Source of the DNA: SZUA-36 sp963759155
GTDB lineage: Bacteria > Pseudomonadota > Gammaproteobacteria > Xanthomonadales > SZUA-36
Assembly: GCA_963759155.1 (NCBI GenBank)
Contig: CAVWXX010000006.1
Location: 1-64,000 of the forward strand
DNA length: 64,000 nucleotides
Direction of reading: 5' to 3'
The position numbers were made by a program, and so were the translations under genes. Position 1 is the first letter of the stretch, and every line of letters begins with the position of its first letter. Under the pieces are notes generated by a model. It was not told the origin of the DNA. It saw nothing but the letters and a program-made list of their open reading frames with translations, and searched no databases. Below, piece after piece: positions 52,718-62,343 of this stretch.

Positions 52718-54166
52718 TTAACCCACGGCGCCTTCCAGGCTGACTTCCAGCAAAGCCTTGGCCTCTACTGCAAACTCCATGGGTAACTCCCTGAATACCT
52801 GTTTACAGAAACCATCGACGATCATGGAAACCGCATCCTCTTCAGAAATACCGCGTTGCAGGCAATAAAATAACTGATCTTCACCGATTCTTGATGTCGT
52901 GGCTTCATGCTCAACCTTGGCGGTCGGATTCCGAACCTCGATATAAGGAAAGGTATGGGCTCCACATTTTTTACCGATCAGCATGGAGTCGCATTGTGTA
53001 TAGTTTCGTGCGTTTTCCGCGCGGGGTGTAATCCTGACCAGGCCGCGGTAGGCGTTCTGACCCTGTCCGGCGGAAATACCCTTGGATATGATCTTGCTGC
53101 GTGTATTACGGCCAATATGAATCATCTTGGTGCCGGTATCAGCCTGTTGATAGTTATTGGTCAAGGCCACCGAATAAAACTCACCCACCGAATCATCACC
53201 ACGCAGAATACAGCTCGGATACTTCCAGGTGATTGCTGAGCCCGTTTCTACCTGGGTCCATGAAATCCGTGAGCGTGCGCCACGGCAATCACCGCGCTTG
53301 GTGACAAAATTATAAATTCCGCCCAGGCCGTTCTCGTCACCCGGATACCAGTTCTGTACGGTGGAATACTTGATATTCGCGTCTTCCAGCGCAACCAGTT
53401 CCACCACCGCAGCATGCAGTTGGTTCTCGTCACGCATCGGAGCCGTGCAACCTTCGAGATAGCTGACATGGCTACCTTCCTCGGCAACAATCAGCGTACG
53501 CTCAAACTGACCGGTTTCTGCGGCATTGATGCGGAAATAAGTGGACAGCTCCATCGGGCAACGCACGCCCTTGGGTATGAATACAAAACTGCCGTCGGTA
53601 AATACCGCGCAGTTGAGTGCAGCAAAATAATTATCGCGTTGGGGAACCACGGTACCGAGGTACTTTTTCACAAGCTCCGGATGATCCTGCACGGCTTCGG
53701 AGAATGAGCAAAAAATAACACCCGCTTTATTCAGTTCGGCCTTGAAGGTCGTGCCGACAGAAACCGAATCAAATACCGCATCCACTGCCACACCGGCAAG
53801 TCGTGCGCGTTCATGTAATGGGACACCCAGCTTGTCATAGGTTTCCAGCAACTTGGGGTCAACATCATCAAGGCTCTGCGGTCGGTCCTTGTCTGACTTC
53901 GGTGCAGAAAAATATGATATCGCCTGGAAATCTATAGGCTCAATATTCAGGTGTGCCCAGTCGGGCTGCTCCATTCCCAGCCAGTGCTCATAGGCCTTCA
54001 ACCGCCATTCAAGTAACCATTCAGGCTCATTCTTACGTGCTGAGATAGCCCTGATGACATCGGCAGATAGACCTGGCGGTATTGTGTCGGAATCAATGTC
54101 CGTTACAAAGCCATGCCGGTATTTCTGCTCAACCATTTTGTCGATAGTGGATGTTTCGCCGCTCAT
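52718..54166 (-). CDS. sufB: Fe-S cluster assembly protein SufB
   Basis: A 482-residue scaffold on which the cluster forms. Characteristic segments are YRHGFVTDIDSDTIPPGL, CTAPMRDENQLHAAVVELVA, and CGAHTFPYIEVRNPTAKVEHE, with the Cys and His/Glu residues that take part in sulfur transfer and cluster binding. First structural gene after the Rrf2 regulator (35 bp). Confidence 0.97.
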   Translation of the reverse strand: MSGETSTIDKMVEQKYRHGFVTDIDSDTIPPGLSADVIRAISARKNEPEWLLEWRLKAYEHWLGMEQPDWAHLNIEPIDFQAISYFSAPKSDKDRPQSLDDVDPKLLETYDKLGVPLHERARLAGVAVDAVFDSVSVGTTFKAELNKAGVIFCSFSEAVQDHPELVKKYLGTVVPQRDNYFAALNCAVFTDGSFVFIPKGVRCPMELSTYFRINAAETGQFERTLIVAEEGSHVSYLEGCTAPMRDENQLHAAVVELVALEDANIKYSTVQNWYPGDENGLGGIYNFVTKRGDCRGARSRISWTQVETGSAITWKYPSCILRGDDSVGEFYSVALTNNYQQADTGTKMIHIGRNTRSKIISKGISAGQGQNAYRGLVRITPRAENARNYTQCDSMLIGKKCGAHTFPYIEVRNPTAKVEHEATTSRIGEDQLFYCLQRGISEEDAVSMIVDGFCKQVFRELPMEFAVEAKALLEVSLEGAVG

Positions 54167-54201
54167 ATCTTTATTCGTTCCAATTCATTCATTCAATAAG
54201 T

Positions 54202-54648
54202 TCACGCATTCAGCGTGGTGATACGTAAGGGCCCCGCACCCGGTTTTACAGGTTGTGCCATCTCTGCCAGCGAAACGCCCTCCATCGCCTTGGCAACCGC
54301 AACGGAAATACGTTGCCAGTTACCACGTAAACTGCAGATGGCCTCCTGCGCACACAGACCCTCTTCAACACTGCACTCGGTCATCGCAATCGGTCCTTCG
54401 ATGGCCGCAATTATTTCGGCGACGCTGATATCATGTGCCTTGCGTTCGAGGCTATAACCCCCGTTACTGCCACGGTAAGAATCAACCAGGCTTTTTTTAA
54501 CCAGTAATTTCAGCACTTTGCTAACTGTTGGCAACTCCAGGCGCGAGCGTTCAGCAAGCGCATGGGCGCTTAACACTTCACCATGTGAAGCATGAAGCTC
54601 TACCATGACCATAATGGCGTAATCTGTCATTTTGCTTATGCGTAACAT
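54202..54648 (-). CDS. Rrf2-family suf regulator
   Basis: A 148-residue Rrf2/IscR-type regulator of the SUF type seen in Xanthomonas and relatives. The winged helix begins MLRISKMTDYAIMVMVELHA. Three Cys (CSVEEGLCAQEAIC) probably bind an Fe-S cluster. It heads the suf operon, so it likely autoregulates by cluster status. A TAGTAC direct repeat overlaps its promoter. Often named SufR in annotation; not the cyanobacterial SufR. Confidence 0.9.
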   Translation of the reverse strand: MLRISKMTDYAIMVMVELHASHGEVLSAHALAERSRLELPTVSKVLKLLVKKSLVDSYRGSNGGYSLERKAHDISVAEIIAAIEGPIAMTECSVEEGLCAQEAICSLRGNWQRISVAVAKAMEGVSLAEMAQPVKPGAGPLRITTLNA

Positions 54649-54689
54649 ACTGAGCCTGCATTCCCGATGCTAAAAACCACGTTCAATTC

Positions 54690-54718
54690 CATATAGTACC
54701 ATATTAGTACACTTTAAA
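54690..54718 (-). promoter_or_regulatory. Promoter and candidate operator of the suf operon
   Basis: On the minus strand TTTAAA (54718-54713) and TATATG (54695-54690) are 17 bp apart. Two copies of TAGTAC, at 54694-54699 and 54705-54710, have an 11-bp period and overlap the -10 and spacer. A regulator bound to this site would block RNA polymerase. The divergent gene amgK starts at 54771. Confidence 0.5.
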
Positions 54719-54770
54719 AACACCAACATCGGCATATCATCGGAGCGCGGTTTACGGCAAAATTCACACC

Positions 54771-55763
54771 ATGAATTTATCCAGCGCAAAAGCAACACAA
54801 AACGACCCCCGTCTTGAGCTGGCCTATACCTGGTTACAGCAATTGGACGTCAATCTTGAATCCGATTTTCAGGATATTGCCGGTGACGCAAGTTTTCGTC
54901 GTTATTTCAGACTAAAGGCCGATGGTGAATCACGAATTCTGATGGACGCACCGTCACCCACTGATGATGTTGAACCATTTATTGATACCGCCCGACGTCT
55001 GAGGGAGGCAGGTCTGCACGCACCGGAAATTGTGTACGCCGACCGTCAAAACGGCTTTCTGTTACTGGAAGATCTTGGCGATGATTTATATCGAGAACTA
55101 TTGAATGAGCACACTGTCGGTTCCCTTTTCCCGGGTTTGTTCGACGTACTCAAAGATCTCGCACTGACTGCAGACACAGTTGATTTACCCGATTTTGATT
55201 ACAGAAAACTGCGCAGGGATATGGATCTATTCCCGAACTGGTACCTGGACCGGCATCGTAAAGCCGTACCTCGTGATCGATTTGACAGCATTTGGGATGA
55301 CTTTTGTACGAGCGTCATCGACTCGGCCATGGCGCAACCCCAGTGCTTTGTCCATCGTGATTTTCACTCGTGCAACCTGCTCAGAACCCCAGGCAACACG
55401 ATTGGCATCATTGACTTTCAGGATGCTGTAAAGGGCCCGGTCACCTATGATTTCATATCATTGATCTGGGACCGTTACATCAGTTGGCCACGACCGCAGA
55501 TCGAGGAATGGATGGAAGATATCCGTGTAAAACTCAATCCTGATATCGCAACGGGGCCATGGCGGCGGTATTGTGACCTGATGGGCTTACAACGCAACTT
55601 CAAGATTGTCGGGATTTTTGCCCGGCTCTTTTACCGGGACGGCAAAAGCGGTTACATTGAATTAATCCCGCGTTTTTATGACTACATAACCAGCACCCTG
55701 CGTGTTTACCCGGAATTTGCCGGGATACTGGAGATTCTGGAGGAGCCTGAATGCGCGCCATGA
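54771..55763 (+). CDS. amgK: MurNAc/GlcNAc anomeric kinase AmgK
   Basis: A 330-residue phosphotransferase of the choline/aminoglycoside kinase fold. AmgK phosphorylates MurNAc at C1 in the anabolic cell-wall recycling route of pseudomonads. The Brenner motif is FVHRDFHSCNLL, the DFG-like motif is GIIDFQDAVKGP, and the N-lobe has GDASFRRYFRL. The assignment rests mainly on the partner: murU overlaps its stop by 13 bp. Confidence 0.87.
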   Translation: MNLSSAKATQNDPRLELAYTWLQQLDVNLESDFQDIAGDASFRRYFRLKADGESRILMDAPSPTDDVEPFIDTARRLREAGLHAPEIVYADRQNGFLLLEDLGDDLYRELLNEHTVGSLFPGLFDVLKDLALTADTVDLPDFDYRKLRRDMDLFPNWYLDRHRKAVPRDRFDSIWDDFCTSVIDSAMAQPQCFVHRDFHSCNLLRTPGNTIGIIDFQDAVKGPVTYDFISLIWDRYISWPRPQIEEWMEDIRVKLNPDIATGPWRRYCDLMGLQRNFKIVGIFARLFYRDGKSGYIELIPRFYDYITSTLRVYPEFAGILEILEEPECAP

Positions 55764-56410
55764 TCCTGGCCGCAGGCCGCGGTGAACGTTTACGACCATT
55801 GACGGATACGACCCCAAAACCACTTTTGGAAGTCGGCGGCAAAGCGCTAATCGAGCACCACCTTGATGCACTCGCGGCAGCCGGGTTCAGGGAAGTTGTT
55901 ATCAACCTGTCCCACCTGGGTGAGCAAATACGGGACACGCTGGGGGATGGGTCCAAACGGGGGTTAAAGATCCACTACTCGCCCGAACCGGCCGGTGCAC
56001 TGGGAACCGGTGGTGGTATCAGGCAGGCACTCCACCTGTTAGGCGAGGCGCCTTTTGCCATTATCAATGGTGACGTATTCACTTCCTACCCGCTGGCAAG
56101 ACTGCGGGCCATCAAGTGTGATCACGCCCACCTGGTGCTGGTACCCAACCCCACCCACCACCCCAAAGGTGATTTTTCTTTACGGGGCGGCTATGTCAGT
56201 GAAGAAGGGCAGCCGTTGCATACCTTCAGCGGCATCAGTGTTTATAACCCGCGTTTCTTCGCAACCGCACCGACAGGCAACTTCTCCGTGGTACCCATGC
56301 TGCAGACGGCAATGACCCAGCAACAAGTGACGGGGGAACTGTACAGGGGCGTCTGGCATGACATTGGCACGCTGGAAAGACTCGAAAACCTGCGCAATCA
56401 GCTGACTTAG
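55751..56410 (+). CDS. murU: MurNAc-1-phosphate uridylyltransferase MurU
   Basis: A 219-residue nucleotidyltransferase. The motif MRAMILAAGRGERLRPLTD is followed by TPKPLLEVGGKALIEHHL, and FAIINGDVFTSYPL holds the metal Asp. MurU makes UDP-MurNAc from MurNAc-1-P, bypassing the MurA/MurB route and so giving fosfomycin tolerance in pseudomonads. Its length fits MurU rather than longer glucose-1-P transferases. Confidence 0.88.
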   Translation: MRAMILAAGRGERLRPLTDTTPKPLLEVGGKALIEHHLDALAAAGFREVVINLSHLGEQIRDTLGDGSKRGLKIHYSPEPAGALGTGGGIRQALHLLGEAPFAIINGDVFTSYPLARLRAIKCDHAHLVLVPNPTHHPKGDFSLRGGYVSEEGQPLHTFSGISVYNPRFFATAPTGNFSVVPMLQTAMTQQQVTGELYRGVWHDIGTLERLENLRNQLT

Positions 56411-56684
56411 CCAGTAGAAGCTTTGCATCCCCATTTTTTCCGCTGCCAGGGCAAGCTCCCGGGTAACGGTGTGGACATCATAAAACCAGACCAGGCAAAA
56501 AATCAGGCTCAATGAGACTTTATTGACCTAGGTCGTAGTAATAACGGGTTTTGTGGTTATACTCGCGGTCAAATTAATTTTTCAGCAAACCTGTTTTTGT
56601 TGACAGAGTTGATAATTAAAGAACAGTGAGATCATTAATTAACGTAACCCTAGCTATAAATGGCAAACCATCCGGAGATTTCTT

Positions 56685-58217
56685 ATGAGAATCGGTGTAC
56701 CGAAGGAGTTATACGCGGGCGAGAAACGCGTTGCCACAACCCCAGACGTGGCTGCCCAGTTAATCAAGATGGGCTTTGATGTAGCGGTTGAATCCAATGC
56801 AGGTGCCGCTGCTAATTATTCTGATACAAGTTATGAAGCAGCCGGATGTTCCGTTGTTTCCGTGGACGAGATCTGGAACGATTCCGATATCGTGATGAAG
56901 GTTCGCGGACCTGATGACGAAGAAGCGTCCCGCTTGAAATCCGGACAAACGCTAATCAGCTTCCTCTGGCCGGCACAAAATCCGGAGTTACTTCAAAAGC
57001 TCACCGACAGCGGCGTAACAGCCCTCGCCATGGATAGCGTTCCACGCATATCCCGTGCCCAGAAAATGGATGCCCTCAGCTCCATGGCAAACATCGCCGG
57101 TTATCGGGCGGTGGTTGAAGCAGCCCAGCATTTCGGACGCTTTTTCACCGGCCAGATCACTGCTGCCGGTAAGGTGCCGCCAGCCAAGGTTTTGGTCATC
57201 GGTGCCGGTGTAGCCGGCCTGGCCGCCATTGGCGCCGCCAAGAGCATGGGTGCCATTGTCCGCTCTTTCGATACCCGTCCCGAGGTCAAGGAACAGATCG
57301 AAAGCATGGACGCCGAATTCCTGATGCTGGACTTTGAAGATGAAGACGGTTCAGGTGAAGGTGGCTACGCCAAGGTGATGAGCGATGAGTTCATCAAGGC
57401 TGAAATGGCATTGTTTGCCGAGCAGGCTAAAGACGTGGATATCATCATCACGACTGCATTGATTCCGGGTCGACCGGCTCCGCGCCTGGTGCTGGCGGAT
57501 ATGGTCGAGTCCATGAAAGACGGCAGTGTCATCGTCGATCTGGCCGCCGAACAGGGTGGTAACTGTGAACTGACCGAACCTGGAAAAGTAATCGAACATA
57601 ATGGCGTTACCATTATTGGCTACACGGATATGGCAAGCCGACTGGCAGCACAGTCCAGCCAGCTGTATGCGAGTAACTTACGTCACCTGCTGACGGATAT
57701 GACACCTGAGAAGGACGGTCAGATCATTGTTGACATGGAAGACGAGGCCATACGCGGCGCAACCGTGTGCAAGGATGGTAAGACCACCTGGCCACCACCG
57801 GCACCACAACTCTCCGTGGCGCCGCCCAAAGCAAAACCGGCCCCTGCGCCGGCCCCCGTGGCTGAAAAGAAACGCTCGGTTGCCGGACCCATCATCGGTA
57901 TGGTCATAGCCGGGCTTGCCCTGCTTGGACTCGGTGCTGTTGCACCGGCTTCCTTTATGGCACATTTCACCGTCTTCGTACTGGCCTGCTTTGTTGGCTA
58001 CATGGTGATCTGGAATGTGACTGCGGCGCTGCATACGCCTTTGATGAGCGTAACCAATGCAATATCCAGCATTATTATTATTGGTGCCCTGATACAGATC
58101 AGCTCAGAAAATGAAGTGATCATGTGGGTAGCAGTTGCAACCGTACTACTAACAAGCATCAACATCGCGGGTGGTTTTGCCGTCACGCGCCGTATGCTTG
58201 AAATGTTCAGGAGGTAG
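56685..58217 (+). CDS. pntA: NAD(P) transhydrogenase subunit alpha
   Basis: A 510-residue alpha subunit of the proton-translocating transhydrogenase (NADH + NADP+ exchanged against the proton gradient). It starts MRIGVPKELYAGEKRVATTP. The NAD(H)-binding domain carries VLVIGAGVAGLAAIGAAKSM, an Ala/Pro-rich linker (APPKAKPAPAPAPVAE) follows near 385-410, then about four hydrophobic helices. The 273-bp gap upstream of it contains no gene; a 10-bp palindrome gacctaggtc lies at 56525. Confidence 0.97.
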   Translation: MRIGVPKELYAGEKRVATTPDVAAQLIKMGFDVAVESNAGAAANYSDTSYEAAGCSVVSVDEIWNDSDIVMKVRGPDDEEASRLKSGQTLISFLWPAQNPELLQKLTDSGVTALAMDSVPRISRAQKMDALSSMANIAGYRAVVEAAQHFGRFFTGQITAAGKVPPAKVLVIGAGVAGLAAIGAAKSMGAIVRSFDTRPEVKEQIESMDAEFLMLDFEDEDGSGEGGYAKVMSDEFIKAEMALFAEQAKDVDIIITTALIPGRPAPRLVLADMVESMKDGSVIVDLAAEQGGNCELTEPGKVIEHNGVTIIGYTDMASRLAAQSSQLYASNLRHLLTDMTPEKDGQIIVDMEDEAIRGATVCKDGKTTWPPPAPQLSVAPPKAKPAPAPAPVAEKKRSVAGPIIGMVIAGLALLGLGAVAPASFMAHFTVFVLACFVGYMVIWNVTAALHTPLMSVTNAISSIIIIGALIQISSENEVIMWVAVATVLLTSINIAGGFAVTRRMLEMFRR

Positions 58218-58224
58218 GGTCGTC

Positions 58225-59628
58225 ATGAATATCGAAGGAATTATTTCTGTGTCGTATATCATTGCGACCATACTTTTCATCCTCGCCCTCGGCGGACTCT
58301 CCAACCAGGAGACAGCCAGGCGGGGTAACTGGTATGGCATTATCGGTATGGCGATTGCGCTTGTAGCGACCATACTGGGTATTGTCACTGCCAACTATAT
58401 ACCACTGTTTGTCGCGCTTCTCATCGGCGGCTCCATTGGTCTGATCGCTGCACGTCGTGTGCAGATGACCCAGATGCCTGAACTGGTTGCCATTCTGCAC
58501 AGCCTGGTCGGTCTGGCCGCTGTTGCCGTAGGCTTTGCCAACTTCATGGATCCGGACAGGCTTGCTCACTACCTGGGTGTCGAACTGACCATCCATGATA
58601 TCGAAACCTACCTGGGCATCCTGATTGGCGCCGTGACATTCTCGGGCTCCGTGATCGCGTTTGGCAAACTGTCCGGGCGTATGAGCGGTTCACCCCTGAC
58701 CTTGCCGGGAAGGCATGTTTTCAACCTTGCCCTGCTGGTCGCAGCCATCTGGTTCGGCTACCAGTTCGTCGTGCAGTCAGCCGACGGTGGTGGCATGCAA
58801 CCATTGATCATCATGACGGTTATCGCACTGGTTTTTGGTATTCACATGGTGATGGCCATCGGCGGCGCGGACATGCCGGTGGTAGTGTCCATGCTCAACA
58901 GTTATTCCGGTTGGGCGGCTTCCGCAACGGGCTTCATGCTGGGCAATGACCTGCTGATCGTTACCGGTGCACTGGTTGGTTCAAGCGGCGCCATTCTGAG
59001 TTATATCATGTGCCGTGCGATGAACCGCAAGTTCCTGTCGGTAATAGCCGGCGGTTTCGGAACAGGTGGTGGAACATCCGCAGCGGCATCCGGTGAGGAC
59101 CAGGGTGAAGTGGTAGCGATCCAGGCTGAAGAAACCGCAGAGCTACTCGCCAATGCCAAGGAAGTCATGATTATTCCAGGCTATGGCATGGCTGTCGCAC
59201 AGGCACAGCATATCGTTTATGAAATCACCAAGACCTTGCGGGCCAAGGGCGTCAATGTTCGCTTTGGTATACACCCGGTCGCGGGAAGAATGCCGGGGCA
59301 TATGAACGTTTTGTTGGCCGAGGCCAAAGTTCCCTACGATATCGTTTTCGAGATGGATGAAATCAATGATGATTTCCCGAAGGTCGATGTGTCAGTCATC
59401 ATCGGTGCCAATGACATCGTCAATCCTTCGGCGTTGACCGATCCTGATGGTCCGATTGGCGGGATGCCGGTACTCGAGTGCTGGAAAGGTGGAACCTCGA
59501 TCGTACTCAAACGCAGTATGGCGACAGGTTACGCAGGCGTACAGAACCCGTTATTCTTCCTTGAGAACACCCGCATGCTGTTTGGTGACGCTAGCGAGAC
59601 TCTGGATAAGGTGTTTAAAGCGCTTTAA
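58225..59628 (+). CDS. pntB: NAD(P) transhydrogenase subunit beta
   Basis: A 467-residue beta subunit: about nine hydrophobic helices, then the NADP(H)-binding domain (EVMIIPGYGMAVAQAQH, FGIHPVAGRMPGHMNVLLAE and VIIGANDIVNPSAL). The start ATG 58225 is set by AGGAGG 8 nt upstream and by the family N-terminus; an earlier in-frame start would overlap pntA. A terminator follows. PntAB is the chief source of NADPH from NADH in many aerobes. Confidence 0.97.
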   Translation: MNIEGIISVSYIIATILFILALGGLSNQETARRGNWYGIIGMAIALVATILGIVTANYIPLFVALLIGGSIGLIAARRVQMTQMPELVAILHSLVGLAAVAVGFANFMDPDRLAHYLGVELTIHDIETYLGILIGAVTFSGSVIAFGKLSGRMSGSPLTLPGRHVFNLALLVAAIWFGYQFVVQSADGGGMQPLIIMTVIALVFGIHMVMAIGGADMPVVVSMLNSYSGWAASATGFMLGNDLLIVTGALVGSSGAILSYIMCRAMNRKFLSVIAGGFGTGGGTSAAASGEDQGEVVAIQAEETAELLANAKEVMIIPGYGMAVAQAQHIVYEITKTLRAKGVNVRFGIHPVAGRMPGHMNVLLAEAKVPYDIVFEMDEINDDFPKVDVSVIIGANDIVNPSALTDPDGPIGGMPVLECWKGGTSIVLKRSMATGYAGVQNPLFFLENTRMLFGDASETLDKVFKAL

Positions 59629-59651
59629 ACCAGCCTGAAACCTGCTTCAGG

Positions 59652-59687
59652 AAAGCCCCCTAAGCGCGAGCGATGGGGGCTTTTTTT
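59652..59687 (+). terminator. Intrinsic terminator of pntAB
   Basis: A 9-bp stem aaagccccc / gggggcttt with a 14-nt loop, followed by a T run. Confidence 0.85.
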
Positions 59688-59730
59688 GTCAGGAATCTGC
59701 ATTTCAACTAGTATAATATTCAAATCATTA

Positions 59731-59759
59731 TTGTCTTTAGTGTTGTACTGTGGTATAAC
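59731..59759 (+). promoter_or_regulatory. Sigma-70 promoter of the lipoprotein gene
   Basis: TTGTCT (59731-59736) and TATAAC (59754-59759) are 17 bp apart, about 30 bp before the gene. Both are close to consensus. Confidence 0.65.
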
Positions 59760-59794
59760 ACCTATACATAACCAGTACACAGGACATGAAAACG

Positions 59795-61510
59795 ATGAAA
59801 TTTAGCCGAACATTCGCTCTTATCGTCAGTGCAAGCCTGGTTTTTACTGCGTGCAGTAAAGAACCTGATGAAGCGACTGCAAATCTCAAAGAAAGCACCA
59901 ACTCGCTGCTTGCTTATGTTCCAACTGATACCGCCTATGTTTTTGCCGATTTGGAACCGGTTCCTGTGGAGATCACCGACGCTTACGTCGCGCGCTTTCA
60001 ACCGGTACTGGATGTGATGTCCGGGCACATTGAAAAGTTCAAGGCGGGTTTCGAAGCGGGTGAGTTTGAGGATAACCAGCCTGCACAACTGGCCATGGCT
60101 GTCCTCGACGAGCTGGGTGGCGACTTAAGCACCGAAAACCTCGAGAACATGGGGATTTCCTTGCAAGCCCATCACGCCATGTATGGAACAGGCGTGTTCC
60201 CGGTTATCAGAACCGGTCTGGCCGATGAGCAGAAACTGCGCGATGCAATTGCAAGAATCGAAGTAAAAATGGGCTTTGAGTTACCTGTAAAGGACCTCAA
60301 CGGCAGCCCATACTGGCGCATTACTGAAGATCAGATGCCGGTGGCAATATATATGGCCATTTTTGATCAGCAACTGGCTGTCAGCGTTTTTCCTGTCACC
60401 AGTGAAGACCGCCTGCTGCCAGCATTTCTCGGTCATGAAATGCCTGCCGACAGCATGGCTTCCAACAACGTCTTAGCCACCATGAACAGCGATAAAGGTT
60501 ACACCCGGTATGGCTCAGGTTTTGTGGATATGCAAAAAATGGCGGATGAAATCATCAACCCAAACAGCGACACGCGCAGCTTTCTGAGTCCCGAAATGAG
60601 TGCCCGGCTGGACACCCTTGATTCGGTATGTGTTGCAGAAATAGAGGCCATGATTGCCAAGGCGCCACGAATGACGGCAGGAACCACACGCCTGACCGCC
60701 AACGAAATAGCGGTGCGCTATGACCTCGAGATTGAGAATTCCCTGGCCAACGGACTGGCAGCACTGGTATCAAGTATACCTTCCGCCAGCGATGGTAACT
60801 TCCTGCTCTCCGCATCATTGGCAATAAAGGTCGGAAAACTGCGCAGCTTTGTTCTTGAAAAGGCCACTGCCATTTTTGAAAACCCTTATCAATGTGCAAA
60901 CTTCCAGCAACTCAATGAGCGGGCGGGAGTGTTGATGACGCAGCTTAAAACGCCCATGCCTCCCATGGTCAACAATTTGATGGGCTTGCGCGTCCGGATG
61001 GATGATTACGACCCCGCCATGACAATTACCGATGGCAACGGCCTTTTGGCGCTTCACGTCGACAAACCTGAAATGTTTGTGGGGTTGGCAAGTATGATGA
61101 TACCCGGCTTTGAAAACCTCGATCTGGCCAATCAGTCCGAACCGGTGAAGATCCCTGCAGAAATGCTGCGCATGGAAGGTGTTGACGTTTTCGCGCTGAT
61201 GAGTGACGAGGCAATTGGCGCAGCGATTGGCGAGAAGCATGTCAAGGACCTCGCCGGCTTCATGAGTGAAAAAAGCCAGGACAACAGCACCCTGTTCTCC
61301 ATCTCCTATGACATGGCGAAACAAATGGAAATCCAGGCCGCACTGGAAGAACAATTCCAGCTTGAGATGGTTGAGGAAGATGATGGGGTGGTTAATGAGT
61401 ATGCCGATGCCGTACAAAAAGCATATACCGATATCCTCGGCCACTCCCGTGTTGATGTTCGTTTGACCGCTGATGGCCTGCAAATAGACAACAGTGTGAC
61501 GTTCAAGTAG
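59795..61510 (+). CDS. Hypothetical lipoprotein
   Basis: A 571-residue predicted lipoprotein of no recognised family. The signal peptide MKFSRTFALIVSASLVFTAC ends in a lipobox-like FTAC; the Phe at -3 is not the usual Leu. The start is probably ATG 59795; ATG 59786 three codons earlier is also possible. The body is acidic and Met-rich, with motifs such as PTDTAYVFADLEPVP and RITEDQMPVAIYMAIF, repeated mixed alpha/beta segments, and only Cys residues at 278 and 363 or so besides the lipid Cys. It is the only gene between the pnt terminator and its own terminator, so it is probably monocistronic. Function unknown. Confidence 0.7.
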   Translation: MKFSRTFALIVSASLVFTACSKEPDEATANLKESTNSLLAYVPTDTAYVFADLEPVPVEITDAYVARFQPVLDVMSGHIEKFKAGFEAGEFEDNQPAQLAMAVLDELGGDLSTENLENMGISLQAHHAMYGTGVFPVIRTGLADEQKLRDAIARIEVKMGFELPVKDLNGSPYWRITEDQMPVAIYMAIFDQQLAVSVFPVTSEDRLLPAFLGHEMPADSMASNNVLATMNSDKGYTRYGSGFVDMQKMADEIINPNSDTRSFLSPEMSARLDTLDSVCVAEIEAMIAKAPRMTAGTTRLTANEIAVRYDLEIENSLANGLAALVSSIPSASDGNFLLSASLAIKVGKLRSFVLEKATAIFENPYQCANFQQLNERAGVLMTQLKTPMPPMVNNLMGLRVRMDDYDPAMTITDGNGLLALHVDKPEMFVGLASMMIPGFENLDLANQSEPVKIPAEMLRMEGVDVFALMSDEAIGAAIGEKHVKDLAGFMSEKSQDNSTLFSISYDMAKQMEIQAALEEQFQLEMVEEDDGVVNEYADAVQKAYTDILGHSRVDVRLTADGLQIDNSVTFK

Positions 61511-61531
61511 ACCTCTGCAAATGTGTATAGG

Positions 61532-61560
61532 AAAAGGGCCGCGAATGCGGCCCTTTTTTT
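61532..61560. terminator. Intrinsic terminator between lipoprotein gene and amn
   Basis: A 10-bp stem aaagggccgc / gcggcccttt with loop gaat and a T run on the plus strand. The A run on the other side could also end minus-strand amn transcription, whose stop is 6 bp away. Confidence 0.8.
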
Positions 61561-61565
61561 GCCAA

Positions 61566-62339
61566 TCAATAACGAAAATGCTTGATCATCTCACCCTTCT
61601 GTCCAATCTCAGTCATGGCTTCGATGCCAATCTGCAGGTGTAGATCCACCCAGTTTTCAGTGACTTTCTTATCGGACTCCTCGGTTTTAACACCTTCGGG
61701 CGTCACCGGTACGTCCGATACCAGCAGAAGTGCACCGTGTGCGATCTCATTTGCGTGTGCAACAATGAACATGGTCGCTGTTTCCATATCGATACCGATA
61801 CAGGTCATATCCTGGAGTTTCTTATGGAAAGCTTCATCGTGCTCCCAAACCCGGCGATTGGTGGTATAGATAACGCCGGTCCGGTAATCAACGCCGTGTT
61901 CCAGAATTTTGTCTGACACAAACTTGTGTAATTTGAATGAAGGTAAAGCCGGGACTTCGGGCGGGAAATAGTCATCGCTGGTGCCCTCCCCGCGTATGGC
62001 GGCAATTGGCAAAATAAAGTGACCGATTTCGGTCGATTTCTTCAGACCACCACATTTACCAAGAAACAACACACCCTTTGGCATGACCGCCGTCAACAAG
62101 TCCATGATAGTGGCTGCATTACTTGAGCCAATGCCATAGTTGATGATGGTCAGGCCATCGGCGTTGGTGGCCGCCTGCATGGTGCGATCTTCACCGTAAA
62201 TCTTGCAACCAAACATTTTCGAGAAGCGCCGCACATAATCACCAAAGTTGGTGACCAATATGTACTCTCCGAATTCATCCAGCGGCATGCCCGTATATCG
62301 CGGCAGCCAGTTATGGGTGATCTCCGCCTTTGTCAGCAT
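61566..62339 (-). CDS. amn: AMP nucleosidase
   Basis: A 257-residue enzyme of the nucleoside phosphorylase superfamily, the short form of AMP nucleosidase, which splits AMP to adenine and ribose-5-P. Key segments are MLTKAEITHNWLPRYTGMPL, GIGSSNAATIMDLLTAVMP, LFLGKCGGLK and GIDMETATMFIVA. Start ATG 62339 follows AAGGA at 8 nt. The stop of hda lies 4 bp upstream of it on the same strand. Confidence 0.88.
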   Translation of the reverse strand: MLTKAEITHNWLPRYTGMPLDEFGEYILVTNFGDYVRRFSKMFGCKIYGEDRTMQAATNADGLTIINYGIGSSNAATIMDLLTAVMPKGVLFLGKCGGLKKSTEIGHFILPIAAIRGEGTSDDYFPPEVPALPSFKLHKFVSDKILEHGVDYRTGVIYTTNRRVWEHDEAFHKKLQDMTCIGIDMETATMFIVAHANEIAHGALLLVSDVPVTPEGVKTEESDKKVTENWVDLHLQIGIEAMTEIGQKGEMIKHFRY

Positions 62340-62343
62340 AAGC

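Noticed and set aside
56525..56534. 10-bp palindrome gacctaggtc before pntA as operator
   Set aside because: Too short to be significant and no promoter aligns with it convincingly.
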